Source: Montifringilla adamsi
Taxonomy: Eukaryota; Chordata; Aves; Passeriformes; Passeridae
Length of the DNA stretch: 64,000 nt
Direction: 5' to 3'
NCBI GenBank assembly: GCA_017590115.1
Contig: JAGGNK010012448.1
Location: 3,903,739 to 3,967,738, forward strand
A program made the translations under genes and the position numbers. Within the stretch, counting starts at the first letter, position 1; each line of letters starts with the position of its first letter. The notes beneath the pieces were generated by a model. That model ran no database searches and was not told the origin of the DNA. It saw only the letters and a program-made list of their open reading frames with translations. Of this stretch, positions 49,830 to 61,865 are shown in pieces.

Positions 49830-50712
49830 TGGGTCATTTGGTATTAAGTTAGCAAGTCTGCTGACAACACCAAGCTATGTGGTGTTAACACACCAGAGGG
49901 CAGGGATGCCATCCAGAGGGACTTTGATAGGCTTGAGAGGTGGGCCCGTGCAAACCTTATTAAGTTTAACAAGGCCAAGCATGATGTCCTGCACTTGGAT
50001 CAGGGCAATCCTAAGCACAAATACAGGCTGGGAGGAGAATGGATTGACAGCAGCCCGGAAAAGAACTTGGGTGTGTTGTCTGACAAGAAACTTTAAGTGA
50101 CATAGCCACGTGTGCTTGCAGCCCAGAAAGCCAACTTTATCCTGGGCTATAACAAAAGCAGCACAGCCAGCAGGGCAAGGGGGGGATTCTGCCCTCCTAC
50201 TCTGCTCTTATGAGACTCTTATGGAGTGATGCATCCAGCTCTGAGGCCCCCAACATAAGGACCTTTTGTAGCAAATGCAAGGAAGCGCCACTTAGATGAT
50301 CAAAGGGCTGCAGCACCTCTCCTGTGAATGACAGGCTGAGAGAGGTGGTGATCAGGCTGGAGAAGAGAAGACTCTGGAGAGACCTAAGAACAGCCTTTCA
50401 ATTCCTAAAGCAAGCTCATAAAAAAAGGGTGAGAGTGATTTAACAGGAATATTTAGTGATAGGATGGGGAGAAATGGTGTAAAACTCTTGATATATATTA
50501 GATATAAGGAAGTAATTCTTTACTGTGAGGCTGCTGAGGTGCTGAAACAGGTTGCCCAGAGAAGCTGTGAATGCTTCATCCCTATAAGTATTTAATGCCA
50601 GGTTGGATGGGGCTCTGAGTAACCTGGTCAAGCGGAAGGTGTTCCCTCCCATGCTAGAGGCTGGAACTAGAGGATTTTTAAGGTCCCTTTCAACCCAAAC
50701 CATTTTATGAAT
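49830..50712 (+). mobile_element. second CR1 LINE copy, 3' part with tail, inactive
   Basis: It restarts inside ORF2 (GACTTTGATAGGCTTGAGAGG, TTCAACAAGGCCAAG-like block) and runs to the CR1 3' end (AGGTCCCTTTCAACCCAAACC, ATTTTATGAATCT). It covers ORF2 sequence already present in the copy to its left, so it is a separate insertion in the same direction. About 190 bp of unassigned sequence lies between the two. Confidence 0.82.
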
Positions 50713-51650
50713 CTAAGTTCTTTCACAAGGCAACAGATTCAGAAGCTTATATTCTAGTTTATAGGCCTTCTATGGGTTGTAAACATTTATTAAATATTTG
50801 GCATAAAAACAAACATGTGGATCAAAACAGATGTTTATACAGATTCTCTTCCATGGCTTGATTTCTCCTTAAAAGAAGATGATGTTAGTTTGTTCAGTTG
50901 GTTTTTTTATATATATTCTTGGCATCAGATAAAACATTTTGGGTAGTTTTGTGCCACTTCCTTACTTATCTGCAGAGACAGTTAATGATAGTTAACGTGT
51001 CTGGTGTGAGAAAATACTATTTCTTTGCTGCTGTCAAGGAAGGAAGTAGAAGATCATTCAGACCACCCCAGGATATGGTGCCCTTTCTCACTAACTGAAT
51101 GAGATATTTGCAATATCTCAAAATATATGTTCCATGTTAGTACATTCTGGCTGCCAAGTACACGTGCAAGTACAGGGTTGACAGCATTCACGAATCTCTG
51201 GTTTATTTTTTAGTCAATGAAGAATTGTGTTAATCTTTTTATTAAATGTGTCTGATACTACGCTGAAGATGGCTATGAAAAACCTTAGTTTTGAGGGTAA
51301 TTAGTTCTGTTATGTAAAGCAGGCTCTACTGAATTTTCTGCTCAACCTGTTTTGTAGCATAAATTATGGGTTCCCACTGCTATTTCTTTGCCAAGGTAAA
51401 CAGTGTGGGGCAAAATGAGCAATCCATGTGCAGGAGGTAGGGATATTAATAATGTGGAAAAACTGGTTAGAACATCTCCACATGAAGCTAGTACTGATTT
51501 AGATAACTTGTTTTGAACCTCTGCAGCTCAGGATACCCTCGAGAAAGTAAGTGGAACAGGAGATGTCCTGTAACAATTCTGAGTTTTGGGGTTTTGTTAG
51601 GTTTTCTTTGGTTTGGATGGGAAGCTTTTTGTTGGTGTATTTTTGTCGTT

Positions 51651-51673
51651 TTTTTTTTTTTTTTTTTTTTTTG
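51651..51673 (+). repeat. T23 homopolymer followed by a G-rich stretch
   Basis: Uninterrupted T run then GAGGGGCGGGGGGGAGG. The opposite strand reads C-rich then poly-A, but no retroposed gene is recognised beside it. Confidence 0.85.
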
Positions 51674-54600
51674 AGGGGCGGGGGGGAGGAAAGAATGATT
51701 TTTAATTGTAACTCCCAATGAGAAAAATAACTTGTTTTCATTGCATTTGGATGCAGCTGAACTGGGAAAACTGAAGAAGCAGCACACAGCATTATGTTTC
51801 CACAATATAATTGATTTAAGCAACAATCATACCAGCTGTGTTATTCAGAGCAAGCCTTGCATTACTTCTGGGATTCTTCTTTGTACATGCCTTTTGTGTT
51901 CATAGCTTTGGTTTGGTTGGGAAAATGAGTAGGGCAGAACCCAGCTAGGCTTACTAGCAAGGACAAGTGACGGCACTCTGCCCATACTGAGGCAACTTTT
52001 GGGAGACTGATGCAGCCTTACTCTTCTGCCCTCAGCACTGTTGTGTCTCACAAAGACTGCTTGCAGGACTACTGGGATGTGTGCATGGCAAATGGGATCG
52101 AGTCCAAAAATCAAGGAAATTACGGCTAACACTTTTCCATTCCTGTTGTGCAAATACTTCTGGTGTTAAGAAAACGAGTTTGCACTCAAATGGCACATTT
52201 GAAGAGAGAAGGATTTCTTTGCAGTGGCAGACACGGGTGATGATTAAGGCTATTTCTTCAATAGGCAATATTAAGAAGATTGCTATTAAATAGAGCACTG
52301 CCTTATACACACAGCAGTGCTGTTGCAAATGCAGGTATACCTTGAACATGCATCACGTATTGGTGGCAGCAGGAGTATTACAAACTACAGGTTTCTTTTA
52401 GCAATGAGAAATTTTCATCAGAATCTTTCTTGTTTGAAAACCTGTTGCATACTCTGTGATAAAGGCTGGAACAGCAAACCCAGAGAAGGAAATAAATAAA
52501 TGATCTTAAAAATTCTAATTAGCATGCAAGGAAAAACATTGTAGCTACTTCCTTCATTACATCCCCTCTGCAATGTCAGTCACTATGACAATAATTTTAA
52601 TTTTCTGCTCTTTCTGATGTTACTGCATCGGTGAAAAACTTTTATCCTTCATAGGCTGAAAACTAACAAAATCTCTTCAGTAAAGAGAATAGAGGTCAGT
52701 GCCTAAGCAGGGTATTCCTGGACATAAAAAAAGGAAAATCTGCCACTGGGGCAGTACATTTTGAGAGAGTACTGTTCTTCATGGCATTTCCATGAATTAA
52801 TTCAGTGGTTACTGGTTCAATCTTTATGTTGTTGTGAAATCAGTTCCTGCAGTAAAGACAAACAGTTTTGACAAAGCCTTTCTTTTGTTGATTTACTTTC
52901 TTTTGTAAAGTGTTCCCAAACTTAAGAAGCTTCATGAACATCAAATATCTGCTCCTTTTATCTCCATACTCATTCCCATTTGAGGTTATGCCCTTCTAAC
53001 AGGCTTTTCCCTCTGAGTGACTGCCTTTTTCTATAAACCATTAGCACCTTTGTCTTCTATTCTTCCCCATGAAAAGCAGAGAACAAGAGCCAAGTCGTAT
53101 TAAGTTCTAGGTCAGAAGATATTTTGGTATCTAATTTTTGTTTGCTTTACAACTCACAAGAAGCAGATATTATGCAGATTCACCAAAATCTGTAATTAAG
53201 TTATTCCTGCTATTTCTTAAATTTAATGAGCTGAAAAATCCATTGCCTGTCCCATTGTTTATTACTTTCTTAAAAGATCTCATCTGTCTCAGTTACTTCC
53301 TGTAACACATTTCTTGCATACCATTTCCTACATTTCTTGCACACCATTTCTGCAGAAGTAGCTTGACACTGACCTCTGAGTTGCTTAACATCTATTCATC
53401 TGCAAACATCATGACAATACAGTAAACATCTTCTAACCTCTCACCTAGATTCCCAGTCTTGTTCTTCTACATTCCATTGTGAGACTTCTGATAGCAATGT
53501 GTGTTGATTGTTGAGAAATGCAAGATACTTTGGACCAGAATCTGTCAAACATACGAGAATCTCATTTTGTTATCTTCAATGTGGTAAGCTGCCTGAGCTG
53601 CCTTGCCCTGAATAACTTTTCTTGTGCTGCCGAAGTCTGTATAGGTAAGATTCTCCTGAATAATTTGTCATACAAGTAACTGAAGGTTGCTTTTATAATA
53701 AGGGACAGACTGGTCACAAACATTTTCATCTGGGCCAACTGTCACTACAAAAAAAAAAAAAAAGTGTGACAATACACCTGCAATTAAGATGGCCACCATA
53801 TAATCCAGCCTAATCAGTTAATTACAGATATTTAATCTGAGACACCTATTAAACCATTTTAGGAAAATGGACAAAGAGGGAAGGACTTGAAATGCATTTA
53901 AAGGCTTATTTTTTGAGAACTAAACATGAAGCATGTCCACATGGCACAATACAATGCTGTGCAGAGATAATGGGAAGCTAGCTGAAAACAACACTTTGTA
54001 TTTTGCAAAGAGCTAACTGAGGATTTGGTGTGGAGAAAAGACATCAGAAAAGAAATAGGGATTCAAAAGCTGGAGGAATTCTTGAGAATTGACATAAACT
54101 TTCAAAAAGCATCAAGTTCTACACTTTTATGTAATATTTCTGCAATATCTGAAATACACCAGTTTTGTCTTTCACACAGTTTACTAACATACAAATGATA
54201 GTTCTTAGAATTTTATATAATTATCAGATGTTCAGCAGATAATATCAGCTATGCCTTATTAAACAGACATTCATAGTACCTGTTGCTTCACTGTAATCTA
54301 AGAGTCTCAGTACCATCATACTGATGTGCAGGTATTTTTCCTAGAAGAAAGTGGTCTATTCAACTAGAACAAAACTTCAGACTACTAAAAATAAAGGTAA
54401 TTTTTTTAAAAAAAAGTAAAAGAATAACTTATGTGGTTTTCTATTCCCGACTAAAATACAGAAAAAGTACTTTCAAAGCAGGTATTTGTTAGACATTCTA
54501 GCAAGAGTGTTTTGTACATATCTGTGATTTCATCACCTGGTTTCAGCATACTAAAAATAAGGAGTGCCAGAGCGTCCTTGAATTGAACTCCTGAATCAAT

Positions 54601-57014
54601 GAGTGTTTTGTCATGCTGGAATGGAAACTTCCAAGGAACTGGCTAAAATGCTACTAGTTTTACTACATGTCACTCTTTTCTGAGTCAGCTCCTGAATATT
54701 TCACTGAGCCTGGTGTAACCAGAATTTCCAGTTTGGCTGGGACAGCTCTAAAATATTTCAGTATCCAGCAGATATGGTTCTGCTATTTTTCCACACCACA
54801 TGAAGCAAACAGGATATTCCTGCTCTCACCTTAAGCCTTGCATAGGAATGCAGGCTTTTGCAGCACAGTAGTAAGAGACAGGGACTCTGGCACAGGCTTG
54901 TGATGTGATAAAAATCTTATGTTTTACTGCAAATCAAGATGAACAAAGTATGTTCCACTCTGCCTTAAATGTTGGTTAGTATGATGGGTCTTCAAAGCTT
55001 GTGTTCAGTTAGGTAACCTGACATGGGCCCTACACAGGTGACATAACACGTGCTCTCTTTTCTTTATTCTGGTGTCTGTGGCTCTAGAAAAAAAGAAAAA
55101 TACTTTTCACTTACAATAACTATAATTAAAGTAGCATAACTAGGGAACAGAATTTCTTCTCTAGCTGTCTGAAATAGCACTTGAGTTTTCTCACTGGAGG
55201 TAGGAACTCTTAAATAGTTGTTCTTTTGACTGACAATACTAGAAGACATGTTCATCACTAAAATTTGATTATGTTTTTGGAAGAAACATGTCTACTAACC
55301 CTACTAAATTTTAGTAGAGTTAACTACTATAAATGTCAGTAGAAGTAATTAAATGCTACTTAAGATCCACCCCCCTCTCCAATATGAACTAGTATACTTA
55401 ATAACAAAAGAAAAATGAGGACATAATACGTAATCAGTCTCACAAAAATTGCCTTCGATGGCTAATATTTTAGCTGGATCATGGCAGCCTATCACGATTA
55501 CTGATAAAAATTATTTATGTTACAACTGTTTGAGAGAATGAGATAGAAGCTGTAGGCAAGACTTCTGTGAAAATACTTAACCACACAGTTATTAAACAAA
55601 TATTTCCTTGACTTAGTAATTCTCAAGGTATTACTGAGATTGTAAACCTTTTGTCCAAACCAACAGATGCTGAAAAAGAAGTCACTGCGTGCCATCGTGT
55701 GGATATCACAAGAACAGCAACATCTGTTCTGAAAAGATGGATTTGTTTTAAAAAATAAGAAGAAAAAAAGGCGTGGGGACGAAGGAGAAGAACACAAATG
55801 TGTATGTCCTTGAATACAAATATCGTGAAGAAACTCGTTCAAGAAAATAGAGGGGTTTTGTTTTCGTTTCTTGCTTTTCAGTTAAAATAAACTAGCAGTG
55901 CTAATGGCTGTGAGGCCAGACTGTCAATTGTTAATGGTCTGTCATTAGTTAAGCAACTAGGCAATGACTTCAAGATTTAGTCTTCATGTGCAAGACACTT
56001 CCATTACAAAACCTTTAAACGCCCCTTGTAAAATTATTCTCTACCCACTCAGAGACAGCAGAACAGAATTGATCTGCTAGCAGCATACTTAGGATACCTT
56101 CCACTTTTTTTTCTTACACATTTACCATCACCACTCTGTTGCAAGTTCCAGCTATGCATATGGTCATTCCTTAAGACAGTCAAAGCTACTCAAGCTGAAA
56201 TAATGAATTTAAATGTTATCATGAAAAGGATGACAGGGAATTAAGTAAATGAAAGAAGAAGAGGATAAGTTTGAGGCAAAATCATTTGGAATTTTTTTTT
56301 GCCTTCTTATATAAAACTGCTTGTGTCCACAGCTTCCATGAACAATCAGTGCTTTATAATATGATATGTAAGTCCATTTCTTCAAACAATGCCCATTTAA
56401 AAAAGTTATTTACTTGGAATACAATTAAATACAAGCACAAGGCACAGATGTTCACATTGCTTTTCTGAAGAATCATGTTCCACATTAAAAAAATAGCAAA
56501 CCAAATTAGCAGTAAGTCCTGAAATATTTTTATGGCTCTTATCAAACTGTTGAAATTCGAAGCTGTTCTAGAAGGGAGAGGGGGTGGGAATAGAAAGCAC
56601 CAGTTCACCTCAGGGATTTCCTGTATGGTGTTTCTGGATAACAGTTATGTGCTTAAACACAAATATGCTTATGTGCAGCACAGCAGTGCTGAATGAGACC
56701 CCAGAACTCAAATGGCCTGTAGTGTCACTGATACAAAGAGACTGTCTGCTGGTGGGCTGGCTGTTCTGTAATTTACTAAGACTATGGATATCTTTCATGT
56801 AATACTATTTTGAACTCATACCATCTCAAATTTATTTAAGTTGGATCAGGCAGGGCAATAGAAAAAAGAGTGCTAATAATCTAAATACATTAGTAAGCTT
56901 TATCAACATGAAGAGACAGGAAGTGAAGGAAATGCTCATGTAACCCTTCATTTTCCTTCCAGCGGACACAGAATGAGCACTGCTCTCTTGGTGCTTTTCT
57001 TCCAAAGGAGAAGA

Positions 57015-57041
57015 AACTAGCACTAGCACTAGCACTAGCAG
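57015..57041 (+). repeat. ACTAGC hexamer repeat, four units
   Basis: Four perfect ACTAGC units about 870 bp upstream of the RFK start; a G/T-rich TTTGG repeat follows at about 57104-57175. Confidence 0.9.
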
Positions 57042-57583
57042 CGGAAATGGCAGAAGGGGAGACGTGAGCACCTTGGTAAAAGCAGAGGTTGGGTAAAAAT
57101 GGTTTGGTATTTGGTTTGGTTTTGGTTTAGTTTGCTGTTGGGGTTTGGTTGTTTGGATTATTTGTTTTTGTTTTAAGCAAGGATCTGCAGTTTGCTGGAG
57201 CATGTCACAAGAAGACCTGTTCTCACGGCTTTCCTGAATGTCTGCTGTGCACTGAAGCATTTTGCCTTTTCTGAGCGAAAAGGCAAATCCAGGGCTACCA
57301 AGGGAGCAACAATCCCTATCTACACGCGTGGGCGCAGGGTGCGAGGAGCAGCCTTTCAGATAAGAGGATCGGGATGTGGCAGCTGGAGCACGGCAGTCGC
57401 AGCTGTCACTGCAGTTTCTATGGAAGAAACTGCAGGACGGGCCAGACCTAGCTGCCCTCGCAGAGCCGAGTGTGCAGGAGCAAAGGGCAGGAGCAAAGGG
57501 CACGAAGGTGGCCCTGACGAGTGACAGCACCGCGCTGCGCACGACAACGCTCGCCCCACTGCGGCCGCGACCTTCACCCGGCT

Positions 57584-57724
57584 CCGCCCGCCCCGCTGCG
57601 GCCCGCACCGCCATGCAGCTCCCCCCCTCTCCGCCCGCCCCGCTGCGGCCCGCACCGCCATGCAGCTCCGCCCCGCTCCGCCCGCCCCGCTGCGGTCCGC
57701 ACCGCCATGCAGCTCCGCCCCGCT
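57584..57724 (+). repeat. 47-bp minisatellite, three copies, upstream of RFK
   Basis: Three head-to-tail units (57584-57630, 57631-57677, 57678-57724), nearly identical, each containing ACCGCCATGCAGCTCC. The repeat ends 187 bp before the RFK ATG. The ATG in each unit (57613, 57660, 57707) has G at -3. Because 47 is not a multiple of three, the three ATGs fall in three different frames. Confidence 0.9.
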
Positions 57725-57911
57725 GCGGCCGGGATGGCCATCCCCCGGCGAGGGAGGGCACACTGGGCATGCGGCGCGGGCACGTCCACTCTGGAGGGTG
57801 GGCAGGAGCCCCGAGCGGCTCCTCCCTTGTCGTTGGTAGCGCCCCGTGCGGAAGTGGTGAGCGGCGCCGCGGCGAGGCGGGCTCGGGGCGGCGGTGCCTC
57901 AGCGCAGGGCC

Positions 57912-57993
57912 ATGAGGCACCTGCCGTACTTCTGCCGCGGGGAGGTGGTGAAGGGCTTCGGCAGGGGCTCCAAGGAGCTGGGCATCCCCACCG
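57912..57993 (+). CDS. RFK: RFK coding exon 1
   Basis: Encodes residues 1-27 plus the first base of codon 28. The donor is GTGAGC at 57994. It lies in the 3' half of the CpG island. Confidence 0.95.
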
Positions 57994-60900
57994 GTGAGCG
58001 GGCGCGGAGGGCACATCTTCCCGGAGCAGCACGGGCGGGAAGTCCGCGGGGCTGGGCCCAGCCGTGGGGTTGAGGGTCCCCGCCGGGTCTCGGGAGGGCT
58101 CCCGCCGGCGAGATGCTGGCCGGGGGTTCTGCAGCCGGTCTGTGTCGCGCCCCCCGGGGCACCGCCAGGCAGCGGCGCGGCAGCGCTGTGACGAAGCTCG
58201 CCTGACCTCGGCGGCCGCCCGGCTGCCCTGCACAGCTGCGCTTGTGTCGTGACTTGCGATTTCCGAGAACAGCCCTGCCTTCTTACCTACTAGCGTTTTG
58301 CTGACGCCTTTTCCCCCCGCTCTCCTGCACTGCTTAGAGTCTTGCGCTTTCTCTTGTGTTATTTCCTGCATCCCAGTCTATGAAGAGGTTTCCCTGAATC
58401 TTGATGTTTGTTCCTTTTCTCATCTAGTGATCGTCACGATGTACAGGACGTAGATAAGTGTCACATTCTCGATGCCGTGGTGTGGCAGCCTGGGAAAATG
58501 TCCCTTCGCATAAATCTCCGATAGGAATAGGAAAGGGAGTAGGCATTGGGAATCGCTGCAAGGAAGAAATTTTAAGGGAAGTAAAGCAGAGTTTGAAACA
58601 GAGCAGGGGGGCTTGGCCTGCAGAGAATACATTTTCCTATTGCACATCTCTAGACATCAGATGTCTAAATGCGGGCAGATGAATACTGCAAGAGAATTTT
58701 GGTTGTTCTTAAGCAGACTGAAATCAGTAGTCATATTGCACTACATCTAACAGACATGAAACTTTTCAAGACCACTCTTGTAGTGCTGGATTTCTGACAC
58801 CTGTTTCTGTGAACGTTTCTCGTTTTTCTCTTGGTTGTTTATAAACAATGTGTTGGTATTAGGGAACAGGGAAAGGAAGCTGTAACTATCTGTGAGCTTT
58901 GATAAAAATTTGGTAACCATCTCTTCTTTCAAATCAGTTTGGTATCTTGAGTGAAGGGACCTATTCAAATTGGAAATAGGTGTAGGATAGTAATTTTGAG
59001 AGAAGATTCAATTCAGTCAAAAGGAAATTTTATTTAATTGTAAATATGTAGTTTTCAAAGATGCCTCTGAAGGGGAGCTTGTGCAAAAATGACAGATGAC
59101 TAAACAATGATTACGTTTGCTTCTACATAGTTTATTTCATCAGTGAATATTTTACTAATAAATAGTTCTGAGATGCTGTTTTATAGTGCGGAAGAAATTG
59201 ACTTTTCCCCTCTCATTTTTCCTCGTGGTAAAGCTGATGTAATTGTCCAAGAGATGTTTTCTGGCTGTATGTATGACACATTTTTAAATTATTACTGCAG
59301 AAGAGAAAGAGAAGTATACAACACAGTGTGTGTGTGTGTGTGTGTAAGAGATGTAATAACTCTGGTGTTGCCACAGTAGCTGAATTTTATGAAGGTGATT
59401 TATACTTTGCCGATGGTATGTCTCATTATGCTTATCATCACCAGTGTTATGTTTGTAAATAGTATGTAGGCAGAGTTTGGCTTTTAAGTATTTGAAGATC
59501 CTGTTATATACTTGATTTACACAAAGTCACTCACACTTTATAAAATTTTTGCAGCTAACTTTTCTGAGCAAGTAGTTGAAAGCTTTCCATCTGATATCCC
59601 TACTGGTATATACTATGGATGGGCCTGTGTTGGAAATGGAGATGTGCATAAAATGGTTTTGAGCATAGGATGGAATCCCTTCTATAAGAATATTAAGAAA
59701 TCAGTGGTAAGAATTTTACTTTTTGTGGGATTTTTATTGTAATAAAATACTGAATGAATGTTAACAAGGTACACAGAATTTGATTGATGAATGGTATCTA
59801 GGAATTTGTGCGCCATTAGAAATGCATTTGTTATCTATTTAATATTTGTATTCTGAAAAGAATATATACTCTTTGTAACCAGAGAGTATGCAGTGGAAGT
59901 TGAATAGTTTTTCTTTCTTCTCTTCCACCATTTCTTAACTACTTCCAAAATTAAAATATAATAGTACTTGACATGATGGTTGCTTGACTTGCTGATAGCA
60001 CATTAAGCATGAACTTGGTCAATGCATTGAATTTACTAGTTATGAGTCCCTAGCATAAGCTGGAACATAGTAATAATCTATTATTCTCTGCAACATATCT
60101 GCATTTCAGATAGGAGATGTTGGGGCAGATTAATGTGTAATGAATTTTTAATTAATTATTCTCTTAAATGATGAAATGGATTCATAAGATGCTGTGGCTT
60201 AATGTACCGAATAAATATTTGAAGGCATATAAAGATGTAAGGATGGAGAAGTTAAAATCCTGAGTTGTGACAGCAGTGGGTTTCTTTTGCTGTTAAGTGC
60301 TGGTGCTTTTCCTGAGTCTTGCAAAGCTCTCCTTAATTTGTTGAAAACAATTTTATTTGTACCTGAATCTCTACTTCTAAGTGTTTGTCTTAGGCAGTCT
60401 ATACTTTAAAATTTTTTTGCAGATAACTTTTCTGAGCAAGTAGTTAAAAGCTTCCCACATGATAGCTCTGCTGGTAGATGCTATGGGTTCGCCTATTTTG
60501 GAGATCAAGATGTACATAAAAAAAGTTTAGAGTGTCAAGTCTGTGTCTTAGTGTGGACTTGCTCTCCAATTTTATCATTCAGTTCACTTAAGAGATAGTT
60601 GTAAAAGCTCTCCTTGAAGCAACTACTTCTATCAAAATCTTCATAGTTATTTTAATATATCCACTTGTTGATGAAACATTAACATTTCCTGCCTTGGAAA
60701 TCTTAACTCTGAGGAACTCCTGATGTCTGGGGGTGTGGGTTTTGGTTTTTTTTTAATTGGTTTTCATTGGTTTGTTGGGTCTTTTTGTTTGGTTTTGGGG
60801 GCTTTTTGTTATTTTTGTTTTGTTGGGGTTTTTTTCCCCTTCTTTTTCTCTTTGAACACTTTTTACTCTTTAAGGAAGTAATTTTTTTAATTCCATGCAG

Positions 60901-61865
60901 AATGCAGTTCTACTTCCTAATACAAACTAAGGCCCTGGCCTTTTAATTTTGGATTATACATGCTATACTAAATGTCCCTTTTATTTTTTTATCTGTTAAG
61001 GAGAATTTGAATGTTGGATATCGGGCCTACATGCTTACAGAGAGAGAAATAAAGTCTTAAGTTCATAGTAATTGTCCACTTACTTCTCTTCCTTTAGGAA
61101 ACACACATTATCCACACCTTCAAAGAAGACTTTTATGGAGAAATTCTTAGTATAGTCATAACTGGATACATTCGACCGGAAAAAAACTTTGATTCCTTAG
61201 GTCAGTATGGAAGGTGTCCCTCAGACTAGTTTCTTTTTTGCCTTACTCATGCAAGTTCTGGGTCTTCACTGTACCTCCTTCCATCCTGAGATGTATTATT
61301 GGTTAACCTTTAAAATGTTAGTAAAATGTTTTCATAATTTAAAAACAAAAAAGCATACCCCACATCTTCTTATGTATCACACTAAAAACCTGCACTTTTC
61401 TTTTGCTTGTCTGATGAGCTACATTAAAATCATGGGCTTGTCATAAATGTCAAATGTACTAATTTCTTCTTAAAATGCAGTTTTGTTAGTATTGAAACAG
61501 AGCTGCTAATATGTTTTTGGCAAACAAAGAGGATAGTACTGGTAACAGGTAAAAATGCAACTTCAGCGTGTTAAAAAAAATATTTTAAAAGCAGAGAATT
61601 CTGCCTTTCAGACCTCATAGTTACATTTTACTTCTGTGATTGTTTTTTTATATTTTGTCGTGCCTTATTTTCACTTGTTATTGTGTTCAGAATACAAACC
61701 AACTTTTAAATATCCCTATTCTTACCTTTTTCAGATGCGCTCATTTCGGCAATTCAGGAAGACATTGAAGAAGCAAAAAGACAGCTAGATCTACCAGAGC
61801 ATCTTAAACTCAAAGAAGATAACTTTTTTCATCTGCCAGAAGGCAAAATAGTAAACAATTGCTGA
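57912..61865 (+). CDS. RFK: riboflavin kinase (ATP:riboflavin 5'-phosphotransferase), four coding exons
   Basis: Phosphorylates riboflavin to FMN, the committed cytosolic step that supplies flavin cofactors. Coding exons: 57912-57993, 59555-59706, 61098-61200 and 61735-61865, all with GT/AG borders and compatible phases (82 + 152 + 103 + 131 = 468 nt). The spliced product is 155 aa, the length of the human enzyme, and aligns with it end to end (starts MRHLPYFCRG). The Mg-ATP motif PTAN is at residues 26-29, split by intron 1, with T27 and N29 as metal and nucleotide ligands by homology. The GIYYGW strand is at 45-50. The catalytic base is E79, the first residue of exon 3. The start ATG has G at -3 and sits in a CpG island. 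A degenerate copy of exon 2 lies in intron 2. Confidence 0.97.
59326..59346 (+). repeat. GT dinucleotide repeat in RFK intron 1
   Basis: About ten GT units. An ordinary microsatellite that is likely polymorphic. Confidence 0.92.
59555..59706 (+). CDS. RFK: RFK coding exon 2
   Basis: Acceptor TTTTTGCAG, donor GTAAGA. Encodes residues 28-78, including the N of the TAN motif, GIYYGW and DVHKMV. It ends in phase 0. Confidence 0.96.
60388..60528 (+). pseudogene. degenerate duplicate of RFK exon 2 in intron 2
   Basis: From the acceptor at 60421-60422 onward, the sequence aligns without gaps to exon 2 at a constant offset of 868 bp (60423 to 59555). Identity is roughly 80% by eye over the first 100 nt or so, then fades. 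About 35 bp of the preceding intron (ACTTTAAAA, T tract, GCAG) also matches. In exon 2 frame it reads DNFSEQVVKSFP, so the TAN motif would become TDN. No stop falls in the aligned part, but the 3' end is lost and no donor exists where exon 2 has one. Probably a dead duplicate; use as an alternative exon is unlikely. Confidence 0.85.
61098..61200 (+). CDS. RFK: RFK coding exon 3
   Basis: Acceptor CCTTTAG, donor GTCAGT. Starts with catalytic E79 (ETHIIHTFKEDFYGE) and includes YIRPEKNFDSL. It ends one base into codon 113. Confidence 0.95.
61735..61865 (+). CDS. RFK: RFK coding exon 4 (last)
   Basis: Acceptor CTTTTTCAG. Encodes the C-terminal helix (ISAIQEDIEEAKRQLDLPEH) and ends at TGA. The last residues (about VNNC) differ from the mammalian tail, as expected for the least conserved part. 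Confidence 0.94.

Larger units (their letters stand above)
50713..57339. other. intergenic upstream of RFK
   Basis: AT-rich with homopolymer runs (T23 at 51651, A16 near 53749), the hexamer repeat at 57015 and a TTTGG-rich stretch at 57104-57175. No gene was recognised. Confidence 0.4.
57340..58200 (+). promoter_or_regulatory. RFK: CpG island promoter of RFK
   Basis: Sharp rise in G+C and CpG around RFK exon 1, including the minisatellite at 57584-57724. No TATA box is seen close to the start codon. The many long overlapping frames on both strands here are effects of GC-rich composition, not genes. Confidence 0.75.

Noticed and set aside
56832..58371. Long minus- and plus-strand frames (up to 394 codons) around the RFK island, rich in Arg, Ala, Pro and Gly
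   Set aside because: They overlap one another and RFK exon 1, and follow from stop-poor GC-rich sequence and the minisatellite. They have no recognisable domains.
60423..60596. Working alternative RFK exon
   Set aside because: No donor exists where exon 2 ends, the 3' part has no exon 2 similarity, and a key residue near the ATP-binding motif is changed.
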